Positions 7,480-13,818 are shown, numbered from the stretch's first letter. The stretch is 14,017 bases of DNA from an uncultured Collinsella sp. (GCA_959601045.1 CAUGNZ010000038.1:1-14017), one strand, 5' to 3'. Translations and numbers: made by a program. Notes: generated by a model from the letters alone, not told the origin.

Positions 7480-8571
7480 ATGAAGAAGAACAAGAACTAT
7501 GTGGACCTGAAGGACCAGCCGGTTCCCGAGGGCCAGCATCTGCTCGAGGTCGATGACCTTAAGATGTATTTCCATACCGAAGATGGTGTCGTTCGCGCTG
7601 TCGACGGTGTGTCCTACACACTCGATCGCGGCGAGACCCTGGGTGTCGTCGGTGAGTCCGGCTCCGGTAAGTCCGTGACCGCCATGACCATCATGGGTCT
7701 TATCTCGATGCCTCCGGGAAAGATTGAGGGCGGCGACGTTCGCTATCGCGGTCGTTCTATCCTCGAGATGACCGAGGAAGAGATGCAGCACATTCGCGGT
7801 AACGATATCGCGATGATCTTCCAGGATCCTATGACCTCCTTGAACCCGGTCTATAAGATCGGCAAGCAGGTGGGCGAGGGCCTTCGTCTGCATCGTGGCT
7901 ACTCCAAGCAGGAGGCGCTCAAGCGCGCCACCGAGCTTTTGGACCTCGTTGGCATTCCCGAGCCCGAGAAGCGCGTCAATGAGTATCCGCACCAGTTCTC
8001 TGGTGGCATGCGTCAGCGCGTCATGATTGCTATGGCCCTTGCCTGCGATCCCGATATTCTGATTGCCGACGAGCCCACGACCGCCCTGGACGTTACCATT
8101 CAGGCTCAGATTATTGAGCTTATGCAGGAAATGCAGGAGAAGAACGGCAACGCCATCATCATGATTACCCATGACCTGGGCGTTGTCGCCGATATGGCCG
8201 ACAAAATCATGGTTATGTATGCCGGCCGTCCTGTCGAGTTCGGTACTGCTGAGGAAATCTTCTACGAGAGCCGCCATCCCTACACCTGGGGCCTTATCCG
8301 CTCCATCCCGGAGCAGGCCATCGAAGAGAAGAAGCCTCTTACGCCGATTCACGGCAACCCGCCTTCGCTCATGAACTTGCCTGAGGGCTGCGTCTTCTCT
8401 CCTCGTTGCCCCTATGCGACGGACAAGTGCCGCAAGCAGCGCCCCGAGCGCGTTGTTACCGAGTCTGGCCATTACTCTGCGTGCCACTACTCCGGTGACC
8501 CCGAGTTCCTCAAGAACGCTCCTGAGACGTCCCGTACGCGCAAGGATTCCAAGAAGGGAGGCGAGGCGTAA
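7480..8571 (+). CDS. oppD: Oligopeptide ABC transporter ATP-binding protein OppD
   Basis: OppD is a cytoplasmic ATPase that pairs with OppF to power peptide import; 363 residues. Walker A is GESGSGKS (K64), the ABC signature is FSGGMRQRV at 173-181, Walker B ends in ADEPTTALD (D197, E198) and the switch histidine is H231 in MITHDLG. The C-terminal oligopeptide/dipeptide (oligo_HPY) region carries four cysteines, C304, C310, C317 and C335. In some OppD/DppD proteins an equivalent Cys cluster holds an iron-sulfur cluster; whether it does here is unknown. Its GAAGGA ribosome binding site (7465-7470) lies inside the end of oppC. The stop overlaps the oppF start by one base (TAATG), which couples their translation. 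Confidence 0.96.
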   Translation: MKKNKNYVDLKDQPVPEGQHLLEVDDLKMYFHTEDGVVRAVDGVSYTLDRGETLGVVGESGSGKSVTAMTIMGLISMPPGKIEGGDVRYRGRSILEMTEEEMQHIRGNDIAMIFQDPMTSLNPVYKIGKQVGEGLRLHRGYSKQEALKRATELLDLVGIPEPEKRVNEYPHQFSGGMRQRVMIAMALACDPDILIADEPTTALDVTIQAQIIELMQEMQEKNGNAIIMITHDLGVVADMADKIMVMYAGRPVEFGTAEEIFYESRHPYTWGLIRSIPEQAIEEKKPLTPIHGNPPSLMNLPEGCVFSPRCPYATDKCRKQRPERVVTESGHYSACHYSGDPEFLKNAPETSRTRKDSKKGGEA

Positions 8572-9599
8572 TGGCAGATACCAACGAGCGTACTCCGCTG
8601 CTGAAGGTCGAGCACCTCTCTAAGGAGTTTCCCGCTGAGTCCGGCATGTTCGCCAAGCGCTTCTCTAAGCGTGTCGTCTCTGCTGTGAATGACATTTCGT
8701 TCGAGATTTATCCGGGCGAGACCTTTGGCCTGGTCGGCGAGTCTGGTTGCGGTAAGTCCACCACGGGCCGCACCATCATGCGCCTGACCAAGCCGACGGC
8801 CGGCAAAGTGTTCTTCCAGGGCAAAGATGTTGCCGAGATGAGCAAGCATGAGATTAAGGACATGCGTCGCGAGATGCAGTTCATCTTCCAGGACCCCTAT
8901 GCTTCGCTTAATCCTCGTATGACCATTGGCGAGATCGTCTCCGAGCCCATGACCATTCATGGCGTGGGTACCAAGGAGGAGCGCATTGAGCGCGTCCGCG
9001 AGCTGCTGGACGTCGTCGGCCTGAACCCCGAGCACATCAACCGCTATCCGCATGAGTTCTCGGGCGGTCAGCGCCAGCGTGTCGGCATTGCCCGCGCATT
9101 TGCGCTGAAGCCCAAGCTGATTATCTGCGACGAGCCGGTATCCGCTCTGGATGTGTCCATCCAGGCCCAGGTTCTTAACCTGCTCAAGGAACTGCAGGAT
9201 AAGTTCGGTACCGCGTATCTGTTTATCGCCCACGACCTCTCCGTCGTACAGCACATCTCCGATCGTGTTGCCGTTATGTATCTGGGTAAGATGGTCGAGG
9301 TTTCGGACTGGAAGACGCTCTATAGTGAGCCTCACCATCCGTACACGCAGTCGCTGCTGTCTGCCGTGCCGGTGCCCGATCCGGATATCCAGAAGACCCG
9401 TAAGCGCATCATCCTTGCCGGCGATCCGCCGTCGCCGCTGGATCCGCCGACCGGCTGCCGTTTCCACACGCGTTGCCCGATCGCGCAGGGTATCTGCTCA
9501 GAGAAGCTTCCTGAGTTTAAGGAAGTCGCACCGGGCCACTGCTGCGCGTGCCACTTCGCCGAGCCGTTCCCGATCAAGGAATCGCACATCGACCTGTAG
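8571..9599 (+). CDS. oppF: Oligopeptide ABC transporter ATP-binding protein OppF
   Basis: OppF is the second ATPase of the peptide importer; 342 residues. It has Walker A GESGCGKST (K62), the signature FSGGQRQRVGIARA from residue 163, Walker B CDEPVSALD (D187, E188) and the switch histidine H221 in IAHDLSVVQ. Assignment to OppF rather than OppD rests on order in the operon and on the OppF-type GESGCGKSTTGR and FQDPYASLNPRM motifs. The C-terminal oligo_HPY region carries C296, C302, C309 and a CCAC group (C324, C325, C327), matching the Cys pattern of OppD. Start ATG 8571 overlaps the oppD stop by one base and has GGGAGG at 8556-8561. It is the last gene of the operon; no classical T-tract terminator follows, only the structured region described next. 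Confidence 0.95.
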   Translation: MADTNERTPLLKVEHLSKEFPAESGMFAKRFSKRVVSAVNDISFEIYPGETFGLVGESGCGKSTTGRTIMRLTKPTAGKVFFQGKDVAEMSKHEIKDMRREMQFIFQDPYASLNPRMTIGEIVSEPMTIHGVGTKEERIERVRELLDVVGLNPEHINRYPHEFSGGQRQRVGIARAFALKPKLIICDEPVSALDVSIQAQVLNLLKELQDKFGTAYLFIAHDLSVVQHISDRVAVMYLGKMVEVSDWKTLYSEPHHPYTQSLLSAVPVPDPDIQKTRKRIILAGDPPSPLDPPTGCRFHTRCPIAQGICSEKLPEFKEVAPGHCCACHFAEPFPIKESHIDL

Positions 9600-9615
9600 T
9601 CGGTTGTTTTCGTCC

Positions 9616-9747
9616 GGGCCCGCTCTGGAGTTGCCTTTCAGAACGTCCTCGACCATGGAAACCCCCTTATCCTGCTCCTTCGGAGCTGCGGATAAGGGGG
9701 TTTCCTGGTCTGCGGAATGTTCTGAAAGGCAACTCCAGAGCGGGCCC
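9616..9747. repeat. Large palindromic structured element 1 (132 bases)
   Basis: The outer arms 9616-9644 and 9719-9747 are perfect 29-base inverted repeats beginning and ending GGGCCC. Inside lie an internal loop (9645-9650 / 9711-9718), a 5-bp helix (9651-9655 / 9706-9710), one bulged T and a perfect 16-bp stem (9657-9672 / 9690-9705). The apex is a small hairpin, GCTCC-TTC-GGAGC (9674-9686). It begins 17 bases after the oppF stop. No T tract follows, so it is not a standard terminator, though it could protect the opp mRNA 3' end. On the minus strand its internal loop reads ATTCCGCA / GAGGAC, identical to element 2 on the plus strand. I do not recognise the family. Confidence 0.85.
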
Positions 9748-9778
9748 TACGTTAACGCGGCAGAGGGGGAGTGCGATT

Positions 9779-9840
9779 CCTCGATCGCTCACTTAATCTA
9801 ATAGGAAATTGAGCGAGGCCGGAGCTTTAGCTCCGGCCTC
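9779..9840 (+). other. GC-rich hairpin with an alternative pairing upstream
   Basis: GAGGCCGGAGC (9815-9825) and GCTCCGGCCTC (9830-9840) form a perfect 11-bp hairpin with a TTTA loop. The 5' part of that stem, within TGAGCGAGG at 9810-9818, can instead pair with CCTCG and CTCA at 9779-9791 if four bases bulge out, so the two folds exclude each other. No T tract follows the hairpin. A role in 3'-end formation of the opp transcript is possible. Confidence 0.5.
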
Positions 9841-9850
9841 CCCATATAAG

Positions 9851-9879
9851 GGCTCGGCAAAGCCGAGCCACTAAATTTT
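9851..9879 (+). terminator. Possible weak terminator between the two structured elements
   Basis: GGCTCGGC (9851-9858) and GCCGAGCC (9862-9869) form a perfect 8-bp stem with an AAA loop, followed by ACTAAATTTTG. The T run is displaced by about six bases, so termination would be weak. It is the only hairpin in 9600-10090 with any nearby T run and may end the opp operon. Confidence 0.4.
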
Positions 9880-9914
9880 GTATTAGCCCCAGAACATATT
9901 TGAGAACTGTGCCC

Positions 9915-9928
9915 GGAGTGCATACTCC
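9915..9928. other. Small hairpin flanking element 2
   Basis: GGAGT (9915-9919) and ACTCC (9924-9928) pair around a GCAT loop, ending two bases before structured element 2. A similar small hairpin, CAGGT...ACCTG (10059-10074), lies just past its other end. These may be part of the element; the stems are short and could be chance. Confidence 0.3.
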
Positions 9929-9930
9929 TA

Positions 9931-10055
9931 GGGCCGGAATGAGGTTGCTTTCCAACGCATTCCGCAGGGGGCGGCATTATTTTGTAGCGCGAAGCGCGGA
10001 TCAAAATAATGTCGCATGCCCGAGGACGCGTTGGAAAGCAACCTCATTTCGGCCC
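9931..10055. repeat. Large palindromic structured element 2 (125 bases), inverted relative to element 1
   Basis: The outer arms 9931-9958 and 10028-10055 are 28-base inverted repeats with one non-Watson-Crick pair (G9937/T10049). Then come an internal loop ATTCCGCA (9959-9966) / GAGGAC (10022-10027), a short G/C helix and a 14-bp stem (9971-9984 / 10002-10015, one G-T pair). The apex is GCGC-GAA-GCGC (9987-9997). The parts have nearly the same lengths as in element 1. Both imperfect pairs are G-U in a plus-strand RNA but A-C in a minus-strand RNA, a hint that the plus strand is the folded one. It ends about 40 bases before the tRNA-Leu promoter element. The family is not recognised. Confidence 0.85.
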
Positions 10056-10093
10056 GAACAGGTCAGTCTACCTGCGCATTTACAAATTCGTAA

Positions 10094-10142
10094 ACTTTTT
10101 TGAAAAAAGTGCTTGCACAGTTCTCGAATCATAGGTTATTAT
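10094..10142 (+). promoter_or_regulatory. Stable-RNA promoter of tRNA-Leu
   Basis: A 17-base perfect palindrome, ACTTTTTTGAAAAAAGT (10094-10110), lies two bases upstream of the -35 TTGCAC (10113-10118). The -10 is TATTAT (10137-10142, 18-base spacer) or TTATTA (17-base spacer). The A/T tract is placed like an UP element for the RNA polymerase alpha subunit. The tRNA begins about 55 bases downstream. The same layout precedes the tRNA-Gly cluster at 13565. Confidence 0.75.
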
Positions 10143-10199
10143 CTTCCTCGTTGAACGCGCGGGTCCAAGAAAACGAACCGCGAATCAACAACATAGCAT

Positions 10200-10289
10200 G
10201 TCGGAGTGGCGGAATTGGCAGACGCGCTAGCTTGAGGTGCTAGTGACCGCTTTTTGGTCATGCGGGTTCAAGTCCCGCCTCCGACACCA
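10200..10289 (+). tRNA. tRNA-Leu (anticodon GAG)
   Basis: The 90-base gene includes an encoded CCA (10287-10289). The acceptor stem GTCGGAG / CTCCGAC is perfect. The anticodon stem CTAGC / GCTAG encloses TTGAGGT with anticodon GAG at 10234-10236, reading CUC and CUU. The long variable arm TGACC...GGTCA marks a class II tRNA, as expected for leucine, and the T arm is GCGGG-TTCAAGT-CCCGC. Confidence 0.96.
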
Positions 10290-10300
10290 TCGCATTTGAG

Positions 10301-10322
10301 AAGCCTCTTCGGAGGCTTTTTT
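10301..10322 (+). terminator. Intrinsic terminator of tRNA-Leu
   Basis: AAGCCTC (10301-10307) and GAGGCTT (10312-10318) enclose a stable TTCG tetraloop and run into T residues to 10322. It lies 11 bases after the tRNA CCA and only 26 bases before the start codon of the next gene. Confidence 0.92.
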
Positions 10323-10348
10323 GTTACCGATAGACGGTGAGGTCCACG

Positions 10349-12694
10349 ATGGAAACGCTTGAGCGCAACGAGTGGGCAGACGTTGCCCAACTGGTCGAGA
10401 TCACGAGCGATGCTGTCATCATTTGTGAGCTCGACGGAACCATTCTGCATGTGAATAATCGCTTACTTGGTTTGATGTGCGAGGAACGCGCCGACGTCAT
10501 CGGTGGAGATGTTAAAGACGTCCTGTATTCGTCCGCTTTTGAACGTGCGACGGAACATCGTCTACCATTTGAAACTGATGGCTCCGAGAACGAACTGATG
10601 CTCAAGCTGAGTGACGGCTCTTTTATTCCCGTCTTGGTTCGTGCGGGCTCCGTAACGCCTCCACGCATCTTTGGGCGCCGCGCACCACGTGTCCTGGTGG
10701 CGCTTCACAGTATCGAAGAGCAGTATTCCCACGATCGTCAGCTCAAACGTGCGCTTTCGGAGCTTAGGGTGGCGAATAAACGCCTTTCGGGTACCCTTTC
10801 GGTCATTATGAGTACCGTGGGCTCCAATGAGCTCCCCAGCTTGCTCGATATCGTTTTGAATCAGCTCGTCGGAACGCTCGATGCCTCTGGAGCTGCGATT
10901 TATTTTTCTGAGAGCGGCGGCTTTAAGCTTCGCGGTGTTTCCAAGGAGCTGCATGATAGCTACCTGCCCGAGTTTTTGCCGTATGGCGCTGGCATTCCGA
11001 CGTATGTTCTTCGCGAGTCGCGTGCCTGCCGCCTGTCGATTCAGCAGGACCTTGAGGGCGACCGGGTTGCTTCGGGTATGTTCATGGATTTGGACAATCG
11101 TTCCAAGCACTTGCTGCGCGTGCAGGATATGCCCCCGTATCGCAGCGAGATCTGTCTTCCCGTGTTTTACGGCACGCAGGTGCTCGGTGTGTTGGAGGTC
11201 GGTTGGAAACGTCCACAGGCGCCACTTGCCTATGACCTTAACGTGCTCGAGGTCATCTGCGATTACCTGTCTATTCAGATGGTCGGCATGGCGTCGAGCT
11301 TGCGTTCGCGCCGCACGGCAGAACTTGGTCGTTCGCTCAACGTGCTGCGCGATGAGCTTTTTACCTATCTTGATGATCCGGTCGCTGCTTCGCACGCCGT
11401 CTCGTCCGAAATCTGTGCCGTGCTAAATTGCCATTTTTGCCCCGTGGAGTACGATGCGGGCCTCGAAGCCTATGTTATCGATTTTGAGGGCGGTAGCCGT
11501 GTGGCGTTGCCGGGCGATCCAGAGTCACTCTTCTTTTCCGTCACGACGCCGGCGGCGCGCCTGGGGACATCTTCTGATGGGTTCGAGACATCGGTGCTGG
11601 GCGGGACGAGTGCCGACGATCTCAGGCACGTGCGCCTTACACGTGTGGACGAATCCACGTCTATGGGTGCATGGTTGAGGGCCCACGGCCTACCGTGTCA
11701 GGGACTTTATGTCGACTCCGGCATCGAAGCAGGGCGCTACCACTCGGAATCGGATGGCAAGCGAAGCAACGATGCAATTGTTCCCGCTGATATCGCCAAG
11801 GGGCCGACGAGGCGTGCTTTGCTGCTCCGCGATGGCAGCCAGGAGCCCATTGATGACCTCGAATACGACTACATGGTGCATTTGGCGCATGACTTTGAGT
11901 TGATTTATGAGGGCGAGTCTCAAAAGCGCGAAGAACGTCATATTGCTCAGACGCTTCAGATTGGCATGAGAAATTCGCTTGGTGACGTTCCGGGCATCGC
12001 GACCGATTCGGTATACCTGTCAGCCACGAACTCTGCATTGGTCGGTGGTGACTTCTATACGCTCATCCGTCTTCCCGACGATTGCGCCGTCATGATCCTG
12101 GGCGATGTGTCCGGCAAGGGCATCGAGGCGGCATCCATGTCTGCACTCGTCAAGACGGCGCTGACGGCCTATGCTTGGGAGGGTGCGGGGCCTGCCCGCA
12201 TGGCCCGCTCGCTCAATAGCATGCTCATGGGCTTTTCGAGGGTCGAGACGTTCGTGACGGCCTTTATCGCTAAGATTGACCTTAAAGCCGGGCGCGCTAC
12301 CTATTGCTCTGCGGGACATCCTCCCACTATGGTCATCAGACCGTCGTCGAAGCCGCTTGGCGGCGGAGAAACCCGAGGGGGAGAAGTGGAGCTCCTTGGG
12401 TGCCAATCGGGCGTGATCGGTGCCTTTGAGAGCATGGTCTACGAGACGGGCGCCTTTACGTTCGCTCCTGGTGACATGCTATTTATGTATACCGACGGAA
12501 CGATTGAAGCACGTGATCGCTCGGGTGCTTTCTTTGGCGAACAGCGCCTTCGCGACCTTCTGCTCTCTGTCTCGGGTGAGGGCGTATCGGGCATTTGCGG
12601 CAAGGTCTTGGGCGAGCTTGACCGATTTACCGATTCGGCGCTGGACGATGACATTGCATTGGTGTCCCTTGAGTTTTTACGGGGTCGTTCATAG
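10349..12694 (+). CDS. PAS-GAF-PP2C (SpoIIE/RsbU-type) serine phosphatase
   Basis: This 781-residue protein looks like a sensor phosphatase that dephosphorylates a STAS anti-anti-sigma partner. A PAS-like domain covers about residues 10-120 (ITSDAVIICELDGTILHVNNRLLGL), a short helical linker 125-150, a GAF domain about 160-310, then a poorly recognisable, perhaps second GAF-like region about 345-525. The C-terminal SpoIIE/PP2C domain (about 530-781) keeps the metal-binding aspartates D568 (VGGDFY), D586 (GDVSGKG), D716 (YTDG) and D767/D768 (LDDDIAL), so it should be active. No membrane helix is evident, so it is probably cytosolic. ATG 10349 is preferred over GTG 10337 because GGTGAGG (10336-10342) then lies 6 bases upstream. 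Codon bias is much weaker than in the glycolytic and opp genes. Its target is probably the STAS domain encoded next. Confidence 0.9.
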   Translation: METLERNEWADVAQLVEITSDAVIICELDGTILHVNNRLLGLMCEERADVIGGDVKDVLYSSAFERATEHRLPFETDGSENELMLKLSDGSFIPVLVRAGSVTPPRIFGRRAPRVLVALHSIEEQYSHDRQLKRALSELRVANKRLSGTLSVIMSTVGSNELPSLLDIVLNQLVGTLDASGAAIYFSESGGFKLRGVSKELHDSYLPEFLPYGAGIPTYVLRESRACRLSIQQDLEGDRVASGMFMDLDNRSKHLLRVQDMPPYRSEICLPVFYGTQVLGVLEVGWKRPQAPLAYDLNVLEVICDYLSIQMVGMASSLRSRRTAELGRSLNVLRDELFTYLDDPVAASHAVSSEICAVLNCHFCPVEYDAGLEAYVIDFEGGSRVALPGDPESLFFSVTTPAARLGTSSDGFETSVLGGTSADDLRHVRLTRVDESTSMGAWLRAHGLPCQGLYVDSGIEAGRYHSESDGKRSNDAIVPADIAKGPTRRALLLRDGSQEPIDDLEYDYMVHLAHDFELIYEGESQKREERHIAQTLQIGMRNSLGDVPGIATDSVYLSATNSALVGGDFYTLIRLPDDCAVMILGDVSGKGIEAASMSALVKTALTAYAWEGAGPARMARSLNSMLMGFSRVETFVTAFIAKIDLKAGRATYCSAGHPPTMVIRPSSKPLGGGETRGGEVELLGCQSGVIGAFESMVYETGAFTFAPGDMLFMYTDGTIEARDRSGAFFGEQRLRDLLLSVSGEGVSGICGKVLGELDRFTDSALDDDIALVSLEFLRGRS

Positions 12695-12772
12695 ACGACG
12701 CTGGGCGGGTTGAATCCGCACGGTTGGGGAAACGAATGCATCGAGTGGGCTTTTTTGGGGAACCATGGTCGT

Positions 12773-13519
12773 ATGAATGAGTGGAATGACATAGCGGTTT
12801 TGACGCCACCGGGTGATGTCGACATCGCCTCGGTGCCCGTGCTGCGCCGACGGTTGGACAATTTGATCGACCGGGGCGTTCGTCGCGTTGTCATCAATTG
12901 CCAGGCCGTGGGCTTTATCGACTCGACGGGTTTGGCGTTTTTGCTTACACGTGCCAGAGAACTCATGAGGCGAGAGGGCCTGCTTTCGCTCGTTAACGCC
13001 TCCGATGAGGTCATCCGCTTTTTGGAGATTGCCCGACTTGTCGACATCCTCCATGTTGCGGGCTTCGCTCGGGAGTCGATTCCTGCCATTCCGGTGGGGG
13101 AATTGCCTCGCTGGAGCAAGAGTGTCGAGGTGCGCCAGGGTATCGAGAACCTTCCATACTATCGCCATCGTATTGCCGAGCTACTCGAACCGCTTCCCCT
13201 GAGGCGGGATGAGCGCTATGACGTCGCGTTGGCATCGGGCGAGGCGCTGGGCAACGCGTATGACCATGCGGGCGGTATCGGATGCATCCTGACGGTTCAG
13301 GCCTATGGCGATCGTGTCGTGATTGAGGTTGTCGACCGTGGGGCGGGCTATTCGATTGACGGGTCGAGTGAACCGGTTACGACTGAGGAGCGCGGGCGTG
13401 GGATCAAGCTCATGCGCATGTTAGTCGACAACGTGGAGGTTGCCCGTCGTACTGATGGTGCCGGTACGCGCGTTCGGATGGTAAAGCTGTTTAGCGGAAC
13501 ATTGGAATCGTGCGCCTAG
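12773..13519 (+). CDS. STAS-HATPase fusion: anti-anti-sigma domain joined to RsbW-like anti-sigma kinase domain
   Basis: The 248-residue product joins two normally separate partner-switching proteins. Residues about 5-100 are a STAS domain (RsbV/SpoIIAA-like) with the phosphorylation motif FIDSTGL, S51 being the likely site and T52 next to it. Residues about 125-245 are a GHKL/HATPase_c domain of the RsbW/SpoIIAB kind: N box E157 and N161 (GEALGNAYDHA), G1 box D188 (VVDRGAGY) and G2 box GRGIKL at 208-213. ATG 12773 starts just before the STAS fold, with GGGGAA at 12757-12762 ten bases upstream; a TTG at 12710 would add a non-domain tail. It lies 78 bases after the phosphatase gene and is probably co-transcribed. 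No sigma factor is visible nearby. No terminator is seen before the next promoter. Confidence 0.88.
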   Translation: MNEWNDIAVLTPPGDVDIASVPVLRRRLDNLIDRGVRRVVINCQAVGFIDSTGLAFLLTRARELMRREGLLSLVNASDEVIRFLEIARLVDILHVAGFARESIPAIPVGELPRWSKSVEVRQGIENLPYYRHRIAELLEPLPLRRDERYDVALASGEALGNAYDHAGGIGCILTVQAYGDRVVIEVVDRGAGYSIDGSSEPVTTEERGRGIKLMRMLVDNVEVARRTDGAGTRVRMVKLFSGTLESCA

Positions 13520-13564
13520 TAAATCGTTTTGGCATGTATATCTGCCAAGAGCATGTGGCGAACA

Positions 13565-13612
13565 ACTTTTTTGAAAAAAGTACTTGCGTCTTTTGGGCAA
13601 CTCGCGTAAATT
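13565..13612 (+). promoter_or_regulatory. Stable-RNA promoter of the tRNA-Gly/Cys/Gly cluster
   Basis: The 17-base palindrome ACTTTTTTGAAAAAAGT (13565-13581), identical to that before tRNA-Leu, lies two bases upstream of the -35 TTGCGT (13584-13589). The -10 is TAAATT (13607-13612), 17 bases on. The first tRNA starts 13 bases after the -10. No other promoter is visible for the three downstream tRNAs. Confidence 0.72.
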
Positions 13613-13624
13613 AATAACCCGCAA

Positions 13625-13700
13625 GCGGACATGGCTCAGTTGGTAGAGCACAACCTTGCCAAGGTTGGGGTCGCGGGTTCGAGCCCCGTTGTCCGCTCCA
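13625..13700 (+). tRNA. tRNA-Gly (anticodon GCC), copy 1
   Basis: The 76-base gene includes encoded CCA. The acceptor stem GCGGACA / TGTCCGC is perfect, and the anticodon stem CAACC / GGTTG encloses TTGCCAA with anticodon GCC at 13658-13660. The T loop GTTCGAG is normal. It is identical base for base to the copy at 13852-13927. Confidence 0.97.
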
Positions 13701-13710
13701 TTGCATTTCC

Positions 13711-13734
13711 GGACCGTCTCAAGCGGTCCTTTTT
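13711..13734 (+). terminator. Terminator-like hairpin between tRNA-Gly copy 1 and tRNA-Cys
   Basis: GGACCG (13711-13716) and CGGTCC (13724-13729) pair around a 7-base loop and are followed by TTTTT (13730-13734). The T tract ends one base before tRNA-Cys begins, so downstream expression needs read-through. Confidence 0.8.
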
Positions 13735-13735
13735 C

Positions 13736-13809
13736 GGCGAAGTGGCCAAGTGGTAAGGCAGAGGCCTGCAAAGCCTTTACCCCCGGTTCGAATCCGGGCT
13801 TCGCCTCCA
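13736..13809 (+). tRNA. tRNA-Cys (anticodon GCA)
   Basis: The 74-base gene includes encoded CCA. The acceptor stem GGCGAAG / CTTCGCC is perfect. The anticodon stem GAGGC / GCCTT (one G-T pair) encloses CTGCAAA with anticodon GCA at 13768-13770. The T arm is CCCGG-TTCGAAT-CCGGG. No promoter is seen directly upstream. Confidence 0.96.
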
Positions 13810-13818
13810 GGCAACATC

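Noticed and set aside
9616..9747. Element 1 as a plain intrinsic terminator of the opp operon
   Set aside because: No T tract follows either end, the stem is far longer than in terminators, and its internal loop is shared with element 2.
9616..10055. CRISPR array or insertion sequence
   Set aside because: There are no regularly spaced direct repeats, no transposase gene and no convincing target-site duplication; the repeats are hairpins with diverged arms.
12710..12772. TTG start giving the STAS-HATPase protein 21 more residues
   Set aside because: The extension is not domain-like; ATG 12773 sits just before the STAS fold and has a purine-rich ribosome binding site.
12695..12772. T run at 12751-12756 as a terminator between the phosphatase and STAS-HATPase genes
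   Set aside because: No stable stem immediately precedes the T run, so the genes are more likely co-transcribed.
13421..13771. Minus-strand open frame of about 116 codons over the phosphatase-cassette end and tRNA-Gly
   Set aside because: It contains NGARTRDPNLGK-type tRNA-antisense sequence, a classic spurious call, and has no supporting start or ribosome binding site.
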